Below the pieces are notes generated by a model. That model was given only the letters and a program-made list of their open reading frames with translations, did no database searches and was not told the DNA's origin. The position numbers and the translations under genes were made by a program. From the NCBI RefSeq assembly GCF_042675645.1, contig NZ_JBHTJH010000002.1, forward strand, positions 59,882 through 123,881: a DNA stretch of 64,000 nt, given 5' to 3'. Every line of letters starts with the position of its first letter. Position 1 is the first letter of the stretch. Shown piece by piece: positions 16,969-25,799 of the stretch. The stretch comes from Sungkyunkwania multivorans. Lineage in GTDB: Bacteria > Bacteroidota > Bacteroidia > Flavobacteriales > Flavobacteriaceae.

Positions 16969-17607
16969 ATGAAGAAGATTCTTCTTTTGATCGCAGTAGG
17001 AATGATGAGCAGCCTTAGCTTTGGACAGAATGCCCAGAAAGCTAAACAATTGTTGGATGAAGTATCCGCAAAGATCGCGAGCTATGACAATATGATCATC
17101 GATTTTAAGCATGTGCTGAATAATACTGAAGCCGATGTTAGGCAGGAGACCCGAGGCGATGTTACCCTGCAAGGAGAAAAGTACTTGCTGAATACTATGG
17201 GCATCACCCAGATCTTTGATGGAAAAAAGACCTATACCATTGTTCCAGAGAACGAAGAGGTGAATATCACCGATGCAGATGACGAAGATACTGCGACGAT
17301 CACCCCGTCAAAAATGCTTTCTTTTTATAAAGATGGCTACAGCTATGCATGGGATATTCTTCAGAATGTAAAAGGAAGGAAGATCCAATATGTAAAATTG
17401 ACTCCAATAGACGTAAATTCAGAGGTAAAAAGTGTGCTATTGGGCATTGATGTGACGACCAAGCATATTTATAATCTGATCGAGACAGGTAAAAATGGGA
17501 CCATGACCACTTTGACTGTTAATTCTTTTAAAACCAATCAGCCTTTATCAAAAACCTTGTTTACCTTTGATGCTTCTAAATACGATGGATATTACATCAA
17601 CAATTAA
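16969..17607 (+). CDS. LolA-like outer-membrane lipoprotein carrier
   Basis: The 212-residue protein starts with a signal peptide (MKKILLLIAVGMMSSLSFGQ) and continues with the LolA-type half-barrel: LLDEVSAKIASYDNMIIDF, GDVTLQGEKYLL and a FDGKKTYTIVPE strand. LolA carries lipoproteins through the periplasm to the outer membrane. It lies 22 bp after ftsK and 7 bp before the LptF/G gene, a common flavobacterial arrangement that puts lipoprotein and LPS transport in one unit. Confidence 0.9.
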   Translation: MKKILLLIAVGMMSSLSFGQNAQKAKQLLDEVSAKIASYDNMIIDFKHVLNNTEADVRQETRGDVTLQGEKYLLNTMGITQIFDGKKTYTIVPENEEVNITDADDEDTATITPSKMLSFYKDGYSYAWDILQNVKGRKIQYVKLTPIDVNSEVKSVLLGIDVTTKHIYNLIETGKNGTMTTLTVNSFKTNQPLSKTLFTFDASKYDGYYINN

Positions 17608-17614
17608 GTAGGCG

Positions 17615-20002
17615 TTGAAAATATTAGACCGGTACATCTTTACCACCTATATAAAGACATTTCTCAGTGTTTTTCTAATACTGATATTCATTTTCATTCT
17701 TCAAACTGTCTGGTTGTTTATCAAAGACCTTGCAGGAAAAGGACTAGATTTCATTACCATCATCAAATTTCTTTGGTACTATATCCCAAAGTTGATTCCT
17801 TTGGTGCTTCCACTGACCATCTTGCTGTCTTCGATCATGACCTTTGGTAACTTTGCCGAAAATTATGAGTTTGCCGCGATGAAGTCCACAGGAATCTCAT
17901 TACAGCGAGCGATGGGAAGTCTTATCATATTTATTGCAGCGATGGGAATTAGTTCATTTTTCTTTGCAAACAACGTGATACCCGCTTCCGAGCTGAAGGT
18001 CTTTAACATGAGGCGAAATCTCGCGAAGATGAAACCTGCGTTGGCCATCGAAGAAGGTCAATTCAATGATATCATCAATATCAATATCAAAGTTGGGGAA
18101 AAATATGGTGAAAATGACCAATTTCTAAAGGATGTCATCATTCATCAAAAATCGCCAGACCGAAAAAATCACGTGGTCATCAAAGCGACAAAAGGCGAGC
18201 TTAGAAACGATGAGGAAAACGATATGCTCCAACTTATTCTTACCGATGGGAATCGTTATGAGGATATCCAAAGAAAGACCCCCAAGGAACAAAAGCGAAA
18301 TCCGCACGCCAAGGCATATTTTGAGAAGTATACCATGAATATTGACCTGTCTAGTATCAATGATGTGGATATTGAGGCAGAAGGGAAGCTAAAGACCTAT
18401 AGGATGCAAAAGGTGAATGAGCTTACCATTAGCATCGACACGCTTACTAAAAAACAAAAAAAGAACGTAAACCTCTTTGGGGAAAATATCTATCGACGTA
18501 CGGGTATTCTTGCCTTGGGTGATCGCATGAACATGAATGATTCGGTCGCTACACCCATAACGGTCAATGAACCAAAGTCGCTTTATACCATCGATACGAT
18601 CCTATCCAGCATGGACGATTGGCGAAAGGTCCAAGTTCTAGAACAGGCGATCAACTCTGTTAAGAATCAGCAAGCCTCACTCAATGGGAAGGTACGTGTA
18701 TTTTACAAAGAGCAAAAGCTGATCAATTTACATAAGATAGAATTTCACAAAAAGATCGCTTTGGGCTTCGCGTGTATCATTCTCTTTTTTGTAGGTGCTC
18801 CATTGGGAGCGATCATAAGAAAAGGTGGTATGGGACTTCCTATGGTATTTGCCATCGTTATCTTTTTGGCCTATCACTTTATCGGAATCTTTGGAGAAAA
18901 CAGTGCCGAGGATGGCACATTGAATCCAGCTTTAGGCGGATGGCTATCCACCTTGATCATGTTTCCGTTGAGTGTGTATCTAACAAGGCGAGCCACTACC
19001 GATCAAGGATTGATCAATCTGGACCCGATCACCGAACCTGTAAAGAAATTCTTCAATACAATTGCAGGCACCAAAGAAAGTATGATCGAGGAATTGGTCG
19101 AAGACACCTTTGACCTGAGTGCTGTTGATACGAATACAAAGGATTATAGACAATTAAGGAGTTACAGGGAGAATAAACTAAAGGACATTGTTCAGAACTA
19201 TAAAAAATATGGTTATGACGATACCTTTAGATTATCGGCTATACACGCGTTGAACGAACAAGGCGTCACTTTAAGACAGTTGAAACTTACGGGTAAATTG
19301 TCCAATAAGACCTTCGACGATGCCGAAAGTCAGTTTAGAAATTACAAAAAAAATTCGACGATTGCGTCGATCCTTTGGGTCGCCATGCTGGTATTCAATA
19401 TTACCGTTCCACTTCTTAAAGGAGAAAGCAATATAGTTAATCTTACGCTCACGATTCTTGGAGTGGTTTCAGCGATAGGATTTTTTATATATCTCATAGT
19501 TTCATATATCAATTATGCCAACTTCTTCGATAACTTCGGAAAGGAAAAACCCGTATCGGGAATTCTATTTTGGCTATTAGGTGCACTTTTTCTGTTTGTA
19601 GCATTTTACTATAGAGATAAAATGAAAGAGTCATTTAAGGTTGTGTCCACCTCCTCTGAAGAAAAGAGTGAGAAAGAAATAGGTCGACATACCGCTCTTC
19701 AATTGAAGAAGCTTCTTATCAACCATACTATTTTATATCTGGTGGCGGCCTTGGCCACCTTCACCTTGCTTGCTGCGCCAAGTCTCAGGACCATTGGTTT
19801 TGGAGTATTCTTAAACCTTGGTCTCTATGCATTCTTTGGTTATTTTCTACTGACAGGATATCTTATTTACAAATTATGGAAGGCAAACAATCCGTTTGAA
19901 GATCAGCCGATAACGATTCCTTTGTTCATTTCAATTAGTATCCTATGCTTTCCGCTAGGTTTTGTATCTTGGATTTTATTCAAAAAACTTCAGAAGCAAT
20001 AA
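17615..20002 (+). CDS. LptF/LptG-family permease with a long C-terminal extension
   Basis: The 795-residue protein begins at TTG 17615 (MKILDRYIFTTYIKTF). Residues 1-105 hold the first membrane helices with LPLTILLSSIMTFGNFAENYEF and MKSTGISLQRAM. A beta-jellyroll periplasmic part follows to about 380, then three more helices. That is a complete LptF/G subunit of the LPS-export ABC transporter. Beyond about residue 480 there is an extra region: a charged helical stretch (residues 490-585) with YKKYGYDDTFRLSAIHALNEQG, then about six further membrane helices. E. coli LptF and LptG are about 360 residues, so the extension doubles the protein. Its role is unknown. Confidence 0.9.
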   Translation: MKILDRYIFTTYIKTFLSVFLILIFIFILQTVWLFIKDLAGKGLDFITIIKFLWYYIPKLIPLVLPLTILLSSIMTFGNFAENYEFAAMKSTGISLQRAMGSLIIFIAAMGISSFFFANNVIPASELKVFNMRRNLAKMKPALAIEEGQFNDIININIKVGEKYGENDQFLKDVIIHQKSPDRKNHVVIKATKGELRNDEENDMLQLILTDGNRYEDIQRKTPKEQKRNPHAKAYFEKYTMNIDLSSINDVDIEAEGKLKTYRMQKVNELTISIDTLTKKQKKNVNLFGENIYRRTGILALGDRMNMNDSVATPITVNEPKSLYTIDTILSSMDDWRKVQVLEQAINSVKNQQASLNGKVRVFYKEQKLINLHKIEFHKKIALGFACIILFFVGAPLGAIIRKGGMGLPMVFAIVIFLAYHFIGIFGENSAEDGTLNPALGGWLSTLIMFPLSVYLTRRATTDQGLINLDPITEPVKKFFNTIAGTKESMIEELVEDTFDLSAVDTNTKDYRQLRSYRENKLKDIVQNYKKYGYDDTFRLSAIHALNEQGVTLRQLKLTGKLSNKTFDDAESQFRNYKKNSTIASILWVAMLVFNITVPLLKGESNIVNLTLTILGVVSAIGFFIYLIVSYINYANFFDNFGKEKPVSGILFWLLGALFLFVAFYYRDKMKESFKVVSTSSEEKSEKEIGRHTALQLKKLLINHTILYLVAALATFTLLAAPSLRTIGFGVFLNLGLYAFFGYFLLTGYLIYKLWKANNPFEDQPITIPLFISISILCFPLGFVSWILFKKLQKQ

Positions 20003-20019
20003 TAATCTTGTGTAATGTG

Positions 20020-20027
20020 TACCTTTG
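20020..20027 (+). promoter_or_regulatory. -7 box TACCTTTG ahead of ribB
   Basis: TACCTTTG fits TAnnTTTG and ends 20 bp before the ribB ATG. It sits in the 44-bp gap after the LptF/G gene, so ribB can be transcribed alone. Confidence 0.55.
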
Positions 20028-20046
20028 CAACAAATCTTAAAAGACC

Positions 20047-21189
20047 ATGGCAGTAACTGTTGACAATATGATCCAATTGAATACCATTCAGGAAGCCATT
20101 GAGGACATTAGGCAAGGAAAGGTGATTATCGTAGTCGATGACGAAGACCGAGAAAATGAAGGAGATTTTGTGGCGGCTGCCGATAAGGTGACACCAGAGA
20201 TGATCAACTTTATGGCCACCCATGGGAGAGGGCTCATCTGTGCTCCACTTACCGAGAATCGTTGCAAAGAGTTGGACTTGAAACCCATGGTGGGAAACAA
20301 CACCGATCCGATGGAAACTGCCTTTACTGTTTCGGTCGATCTCCGCGGCAACGGAGTTACCACAGGTATCTCTGCCTCGGATAGAGCAAAAACCATTAAA
20401 GCGTTATTAAAAGAAGACACCAAACCTTTTGAGCTTGCCCGCCCAGGACATATATTTCCACTAGTTGCCAAAGAAGGTGGGGTGTTGCGCAGAACAGGAC
20501 ATACAGAAGCAGCGATCGATTTTGCCCGACTTGCAGGTTTGAAACCTGCTGGCGTCATCGTAGAGATCATGAATGAAGATGGCACCATGGCGCGTTTACC
20601 GCAATTGGTGGAAGTCGCAAAGAAATTCGATCTTAAGCTAGTATCGATCGAAGACTTGGTCGCCTATAGAATGCAGCATGATAGCCTGATCGAAAAGAAA
20701 GAAGACTTTGACATTCAGACGCGCTTCGGAACATTCAGATTACGTGCTTACCAACAAACGACGAACGATCAAGTGCACATCGCGCTTACCAAAGGAAGTT
20801 GGAACGACAATGAGCCGGTATTGACTCGTGTCAACTCTACTTTGGTGAATAATGACATTCTAGGCACCTTGACCAATAATGCCGACAAGAAGCTCGACGA
20901 CATGTTCAAGTTGATCAACGAAGAAGGTAAAGGAGCTATCGTATTTATCAACCAGGAGAGTCAGTCATTAAATCTTCTCAATCGTCTTTCCGAATTGAAG
21001 GAGTTGCAAGCTCGCGGTGAAATGAAAGCGCCAAGAATAAAGATGGACACCAAAGATTTTGGTATTGGTGCCCAGATCTTACACGATCTTAACGTCCACA
21101 AGCTACGACTTGTCTCTAATGCCTTACAGACGAAACGTGTGGGAATGATCGGCTACGGATTGGAAATCGTTGAGTATGTCGAATACTAG
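20047..21189 (+). CDS. ribB: 3,4-dihydroxy-2-butanone-4-phosphate synthase with degenerate GTP cyclohydrolase II-like domain
   Basis: This 380-residue protein opens with a full RibB domain (about residues 10-215), including VVDDEDRENEGDF for metal binding, TGISASDRAKTI and RRTGHTEAAIDFARLAGL. It makes the four-carbon precursor of riboflavin from ribulose 5-phosphate. The C-terminal part has the GTP cyclohydrolase II fold (KDFGIGAQILHDLNV, KRVGMIGYGLEIV). However, where RibA has RVHSECLTGD and CDCG zinc ligands it reads RVNSTLVNNDILG and NNADKK, without any cysteine. Cyclohydrolase activity is therefore unlikely, and a separate RibA should exist elsewhere. Confidence 0.93.
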   Translation: MAVTVDNMIQLNTIQEAIEDIRQGKVIIVVDDEDRENEGDFVAAADKVTPEMINFMATHGRGLICAPLTENRCKELDLKPMVGNNTDPMETAFTVSVDLRGNGVTTGISASDRAKTIKALLKEDTKPFELARPGHIFPLVAKEGGVLRRTGHTEAAIDFARLAGLKPAGVIVEIMNEDGTMARLPQLVEVAKKFDLKLVSIEDLVAYRMQHDSLIEKKEDFDIQTRFGTFRLRAYQQTTNDQVHIALTKGSWNDNEPVLTRVNSTLVNNDILGTLTNNADKKLDDMFKLINEEGKGAIVFINQESQSLNLLNRLSELKELQARGEMKAPRIKMDTKDFGIGAQILHDLNVHKLRLVSNALQTKRVGMIGYGLEIVEYVEY

Positions 21190-21192
21190 GTT

Positions 21193-21993
21193 CTAGAAAC
21201 GATTATCGCCATCTAAGAGATCGCCAATACCCCCAAGGATACTACCCTCTCCTCTATCTTTGCCGCCTCCTTTTGGTGCCATTGCGAGTACTCTACCCGC
21301 CAATCGGCTAAAGGGAAGTGATTGTACATAGACCACTCCCTGTCCTCTTAAAGTCGCAAAGAACAACCCTTCACCGCCAAAAATGGTATTCTTTATGCCG
21401 CCCACGAATTCTACGTCATAATTTACGTCTTGGGTGAAACCAACGACACAGCCTGTATCTATTTTTAATACTTCGCCGGCCGCCAGCTCCTTTCTTGCTA
21501 GCGTTCCCCCAGCATGCACGAAGGCCATTCCGTCACCTTCGAGCTTTTGCATGATAAAACCTTCGCCTCCAAAGAGTCCGCGACCGAGCTTTCGGGAAAA
21601 CTCGATTCCTACGGCTACGCCTTTGGCCGCGCATAGAAAGGCATCTTTCTGACAGATGAACTTTCCGCCATAAGTGGTAAGGTCGATAGGAACGATCTTC
21701 CCAGGATACGGGGAAGCGAAACTCACTTTCTTCTTGCCGCCCTCGGCATTCAAAAAAGCGGTCATAAAGAGGCTTTCACCAGTCAACATACGCTTTCCAG
21801 CAGAGAATAACTTGCCCATGACTCCCTTATTCTGATTGGAGCCATCGCCAAAGATGGTTTCCATTTTTATGCCATTGTCCATCATCATAAAGGTTCCTGC
21901 CTCGGCCACAACAGCCTCTTGCGGATCCAATTCGATCTCTACATATTGCATTTCTTCACCGTAGATGTGATAGTCGATTTCGTGTGCATTCAT
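21193..21993 (-). CDS. AIM24/TIGR00266 family protein
   Basis: The 266-residue protein belongs to the AIM24 family of beta-rich proteins, known in bacteria as TIGR00266. Typical marks are VVAEAGTFMMMDNGI, RMLTGESLFMTAF, GEGFIMQKLEGDGMAF and the late FFATLRGQGVVYVQSLPFSRL. The C-terminus carries a glycine-rich tail. The molecular role is unknown; the yeast homologue supports mitochondrial inner-membrane architecture. The next small gene at 22021-22194 lies 27 bp upstream on the same strand. Confidence 0.9.
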   Translation of the reverse strand: MNAHEIDYHIYGEEMQYVEIELDPQEAVVAEAGTFMMMDNGIKMETIFGDGSNQNKGVMGKLFSAGKRMLTGESLFMTAFLNAEGGKKKVSFASPYPGKIVPIDLTTYGGKFICQKDAFLCAAKGVAVGIEFSRKLGRGLFGGEGFIMQKLEGDGMAFVHAGGTLARKELAAGEVLKIDTGCVVGFTQDVNYDVEFVGGIKNTIFGGEGLFFATLRGQGVVYVQSLPFSRLAGRVLAMAPKGGGKDRGEGSILGGIGDLLDGDNRF

Positions 21994-22020
21994 TTGATTG
22001 ATGTTTATTTGATTATATGA

Positions 22021-22194
22021 TCATTTCGTTGATTTTTTTTCTTCCGCTCTTTTCTGTGCCAATTGACCACACCCTGCTCCCAAGGCAATCCCCGAGGAAA
22101 TTCCGATGACCAGGTTATCGAAGATCACTCCAAAAGCGGCGCCCAGTAAAATGCCAAGACCAATACCTATATACACATAATTTTCTTTTTTCAT
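22021..22194 (-). CDS. Small glycine-zipper membrane protein (57 aa)
   Basis: From ATG at 22192-22194 the frame runs 57 codons to TGA 22021-22023. The product begins MKKENYVYIGIGLGILLG, has two glycine-rich hydrophobic segments (residues 6-25 and 28-42) and a charged tail AQKRAEEKKSTK. The pattern is that of a membrane hairpin with a cytosolic basic tail. It lies 27 bp before the AIM24 gene on the same strand, so the two are probably co-transcribed. I know no named family. Confidence 0.7.
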   Translation of the reverse strand: MKKENYVYIGIGLGILLGAAFGVIFDNLVIGISSGIALGAGCGQLAQKRAEEKKSTK

Positions 22195-22361
22195 CTATTG
22201 ATGTTTAAATACAACTATATGTTCAAAGGAAACAAGATTTGTTACGATCGCTAACTATTTTGTATCCATTAAGGAGATATGAAAAGATTTGATAAAAATG
22301 GCAAAATAAAATTTAAAGCATCCCATTCAACTTTCAACGCCCAACTTTCTAGCAGTTCTCA

Positions 22362-22392
22362 ATACCCGTCCGAACGGAACGGGCGGGCAATT
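22362..22392. repeat. Dispersed intergenic repeat core, copy B
   Basis: ATACCCGTCCGAACGG followed by AACGGGCGGGCAATT repeats the core of the element at 12788-12818 with one base changed. The flanks differ: here they contain CCTCGCTTCACTCGCAATCACTCGA and TGCTTGCGGTAGGCAGGCTGAC. It lies in the 274-bp gap before the DUF4442 gene end. Confidence 0.7.
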
Positions 22393-22468
22393 CCTCGCTT
22401 CACTCGCAATCACTCGAACCTGCTTGCGGTAGGCAGGCTGACAACCGAGAATCTTTAACCTTTGGCCG

Positions 22469-22924
22469 TTAACTTTTAACTCGTACGGTCCATTCGAAGT
22501 TAAAGGTAGAGACCACCACCCCCTCAGTATTCACCCCAACCGATTGCATCCAAATGGTCTGCCCCTCGCCTGTTTCGATGGTTCTCTTCAAAGCGGCCTC
22601 AATTTTATCTCCGTCATTGCATGTGAAGGTGATTCTACCTGTAGCCTTCTTTGAAAAATTGGCACTGTTGTTGGCCACTAACATCGAAATCTTCTTTCCA
22701 GTTTCTCTTATTTGTGCAGTGACCATGGCACCAGTGGTGAGCTCGGCAGCCATTCCCTGCACTGCCCAAAACATGGAATTAAAAGGATTTTGATTGATCC
22801 AACGATGTTTTACCGTTGCAACACAGGTTTTCTCATTGATGCTTTTCACACGTATTCCTGTTAGCCAAGCCGATGGTAGCCTCAGCATTAGGAACATATT
22901 GAGTTTTCTAGGGGTCACCTTCAT
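22469..22924 (-). CDS. DUF4442 hotdog-fold protein (thioesterase-like)
   Basis: The 151-residue protein matches DUF4442, a PaaI/YiiD-like hotdog family. Typical parts are the MFLMLRLPSAWLTGIRV start, RWINQNPFNSMFWAVQGMAAE around the central helix, and a late strand VVVSTFNFEWTVRVK. Members may hydrolyse acyl-CoA esters, but the true substrate is unknown. It is monocistronic with a repeat-containing gap downstream. Confidence 0.88.
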   Translation of the reverse strand: MKVTPRKLNMFLMLRLPSAWLTGIRVKSINEKTCVATVKHRWINQNPFNSMFWAVQGMAAELTTGAMVTAQIRETGKKISMLVANNSANFSKKATGRITFTCNDGDKIEAALKRTIETGEGQTIWMQSVGVNTEGVVVSTFNFEWTVRVKS

Positions 22925-23128
22925 TTGCTCACATTTATTTTCGTCTAAATTATGGAAAAAAACCTAGCTCCTGAACTTTTAGCATTTCTTAAATTTTTGT
23001 TAATTTTTAGTACTATGTTTTGCATAATACCTTCTTTTAGATATATATTTGCATAGGATAGAATTATATAGTTTTAGATTTCGACTATCCCAACAAGCTA
23101 TCATCGATCAAAAAACAAGTACTAACGA

Positions 23129-23599
23129 ATGGACTCATCAATCAATCAACATCAAAAAAATCTTGCAACCGTGGTACACGTCTCCACCTTTAGCAAATAC
23201 TTTATTCCTTTTGGGAATTTTATCATTCCCCTCATTCTGTGGACCACCAATCGCGACAAGTCAGAATACGTGGATTATCACGGGAAACAGGCCATCAACT
23301 TTCAAGTAAGCATCCTATTATATAGTGTGGCCTTGGGCTTTATTGCAATTCCGCTGTTCTTGATCTTTGCATGGGATTTTGTAGGTTTTGTAGACATCAT
23401 GGATCATAATCGTCATCACGTAGACTTTGATTTTCATCATTTTAATGGATATGGTGGTTCCTTTATATTCCTAGGAATTTTTGCCATGATCAGTCTAGCG
23501 CTTTTGGCTTTGGACATTTTTTGCACCATCAGTGCCGCGATAAAGGCGAACAATGGGGAATACTATAAATATCCGTTCACTATTAACTTTTTAAAATAG
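23129..23599 (+). CDS. DUF4870 membrane protein
   Basis: The 156-residue protein has three to four membrane helices and the DUF4870 marks: HVSTFSKYFIPFGNFIIPLILW, NRDKSEYVDYHGKQAINFQ and the late IKANNGEYYKYPF. A short His/Asp-rich loop (residues 91-110) lies between helices and could bind metal. It begins a same-strand run that leads to the PadR regulator and PspC protein, which suggests an envelope-stress function. Confidence 0.88.
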   Translation: MDSSINQHQKNLATVVHVSTFSKYFIPFGNFIIPLILWTTNRDKSEYVDYHGKQAINFQVSILLYSVALGFIAIPLFLIFAWDFVGFVDIMDHNRHHVDFDFHHFNGYGGSFIFLGIFAMISLALLALDIFCTISAAIKANNGEYYKYPFTINFLK

Positions 23600-23700
23600 C
23601 ATCAACAAAAAACGAATACATTCATCAATCAATCAAGTCGAACCTAGGCTCGGCACCATCATCAAAAAACGAACAGTTTAACTTTTAGAATCATGACACA

Positions 23701-24045
23701 ATGAAGATAGAAAACACAAAAGCACAAATGCGAAAAGGCGTGCTAGAATATTGCATTCTGTCCATTCTCAATGGAGAAGACAAATATGCATCCGAGATTC
23801 TGGGCACCTTAAAAGACGCAAAGATGCTCGTCGTAGAAGGAACCATCTATCCCCTACTCACGCGGCTTAAAAATGCTGGATTGCTCAACTATCGTTGGGA
23901 AGAATCCACTTCGGGACCACCGAGAAAGTATTATACGCTCACAGAGATCGGAAAGTCTTTCTTGAACGAACTCAACACTACTTGGAACGAATTACAGAAT
24001 GCCGTCAACATAGTAACAAGCCAAAAAACAACTAGTAATGAATAA
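23701..24045 (+). CDS. PadR-family transcriptional regulator
   Basis: The 114-residue protein is a PadR winged helix: KGVLEYCILSIL, YASEILGTLKDAKM, EGTIYPLLTRLKNAGLL with the recognition helix, and SGPPRKYYTLTEIG for the wing. PadR proteins repress membrane or efflux genes. Its 3' end overlaps the start of the PspC-domain gene by 8 bases, so it is almost certainly the local regulator of this operon, as in other Bacteroidota padR-pspC pairs. Confidence 0.95.
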   Translation: MKIENTKAQMRKGVLEYCILSILNGEDKYASEILGTLKDAKMLVVEGTIYPLLTRLKNAGLLNYRWEESTSGPPRKYYTLTEIGKSFLNELNTTWNELQNAVNIVTSQKTTSNE

Positions 24046-25756
24046 GACAATAAACATAAATCTTGCAGGCACCTTCTTCCATATTGATGAAGATGCTTAT
24101 AACAAGCTACAGCGCTATCTCAACGCGATTCGAAGATCCTTTACCGATTCGCAAGGTAGAGATGAGATCATTGCCGATATCGAAGCACGTATCTCTGAGC
24201 TCTTTACCGAAAAGATGGAAAACGACCGTCAGGTCATCGGTATGAAACAATTGGACGAGGTGATAGCGGTGATGGGACAGCCCGAAGATTATCTTGTGGA
24301 CGATGAGATCTTTGAAGATGAACCAAAAAAAGAGAAGCCACGTACGCGTACCTACAAACAATTGTTTAGAGATACAGACAACCAATACATAAGCGGTGTT
24401 TCCTCAGGTTTGGGGCATTATTTAGGTATAGATGCCGTTTGGATACGAATATTATGGATCATACTTACCTTCTTCTCTGGAGGTTCTCTTATCCTTATAT
24501 ATATCCTTTTATGGGTATTGATTCCTGCAGCTCAAACAACCGCCGAAAAACTGGAAATGCGGGGAAAGCCGGTCAACATCTCAAATATTGAAAAAAAGGT
24601 CAAAGAAGGATTTGATGATGTTACAGACAAAGTGAAGAATGCCGACTACGAAGGCATGGGAAAAAAGGCAAAGTCTGGTGCCACCTCCTTCTTTGAAGCC
24701 ATTGGAAATATCATCGCATTTTTCTTTAAGATCATCATCAAATTCATTGGAATCATCTTGATCATCGTCGCTGCAGCCACTTTGATCGGATTGTTCGTAG
24801 GATTCTTCTCGGTGGGAATTGCAGATATCGTTCATTTCCCAGGCTGGGATCTGGCTGATATGGCCAATGTTACGGGCGTACCCCTTTGGGTAGTCTCGAT
24901 GCTCGCATTCTTTGCTATAGGAATTCCATTTTTCTTCTTGTTGATACTTGGCTTGAAGATATTGGTCGACAACCTAAAATCAATCGGCAGAACCGCCAAA
25001 TATTCATTGTTGGGTCTCTGGCTGTTGTCCATCATCTCTTTGATAGTGATCGGTGCCAAAGAAGCCGCAGAACATGCCTTCGAAGGAAGTATTTCTGAAA
25101 AGAAAGAACTATACATAAGTCCAGCTGACACCCTAAAGGTCGCCATGGCAGCCAACGAGGCCTATGAGGATCGCCTGTTTAGAAATTCTAATGTAAATAT
25201 CGTTTACGGGGATAATGGAAATGATAAATTGTATTCCGAAGAAGTCTATCTAAACATCCGAAGGTCTAATGACTCCGTGGCCTATATCAAAATAGAGAAG
25301 GAATCTCATGGGAACAGTTATGCCAATGCAAGAGCACATGCCAGTGATATCGAATTCAACTATACACTGCTGGGCAACCAACTCGCTCTAGACGAATTTT
25401 TCCTTACCGATCTCGATGCGAAGTTCCGTGACCAGAATGTATTCATCACCTTGTATTTACCAGAAGGTGCCGTTGTAGATCTTGACGATTCTACCTATGA
25501 CTATATTTCATCGAGGATTCGTTTGGACCAAGATTTTTATCGCAGAAGCGCCGCAGGAAAACTCTGGAAAATTGGAGAGGGTAATAGACTCATCTGCTTA
25601 AACTGTCCAGAAAAATCGTCAGACACGGATGAAGATGAATCAAATAAGTTGATCATCAATGAAGATGGCGTGGACATCAATGTCAAAAGTAATGACGGCA
25701 AATTCAAGGTGAAGATCGACGAAGACGGAGTAGAAGTAAAAACGAATGAACAATAA
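24038..25756 (+). CDS. PspC-domain membrane protein
   Basis: The 572-residue protein starts with a cytosolic helical part (INLAGTFFHIDEDAYNKLQRYL). A PspC domain follows near residues 107-170 (FRDTDNQYISGVSSGLGHYLG and WIRILWIILTFFSGGSLI). Then come four to five more membrane helices to about residue 350 and a beta-rich extracytoplasmic domain with a late LYLPEGAVVDLDDS strand. PspC proteins respond to membrane damage. It is coupled to PadR upstream and followed by the GIN-domain lipoprotein, whose strands its C-terminus resembles. Confidence 0.9.
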   Translation: MNKTININLAGTFFHIDEDAYNKLQRYLNAIRRSFTDSQGRDEIIADIEARISELFTEKMENDRQVIGMKQLDEVIAVMGQPEDYLVDDEIFEDEPKKEKPRTRTYKQLFRDTDNQYISGVSSGLGHYLGIDAVWIRILWIILTFFSGGSLILIYILLWVLIPAAQTTAEKLEMRGKPVNISNIEKKVKEGFDDVTDKVKNADYEGMGKKAKSGATSFFEAIGNIIAFFFKIIIKFIGIILIIVAAATLIGLFVGFFSVGIADIVHFPGWDLADMANVTGVPLWVVSMLAFFAIGIPFFFLLILGLKILVDNLKSIGRTAKYSLLGLWLLSIISLIVIGAKEAAEHAFEGSISEKKELYISPADTLKVAMAANEAYEDRLFRNSNVNIVYGDNGNDKLYSEEVYLNIRRSNDSVAYIKIEKESHGNSYANARAHASDIEFNYTLLGNQLALDEFFLTDLDAKFRDQNVFITLYLPEGAVVDLDDSTYDYISSRIRLDQDFYRRSAAGKLWKIGEGNRLICLNCPEKSSDTDEDESNKLIINEDGVDINVKSNDGKFKVKIDEDGVEVKTNEQ

Positions 25757-25799
25757 TTTTAATCAGTAAATAGTAATCATCAATCAAAAAACAACAATT

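Noticed and set aside
22279..22458. 59-codon plus-strand frame with an AAGGAGAT ribosome site
   Set aside because: It runs straight through the dispersed repeat core and has an odd composition. The strong ribosome site is probably chance.
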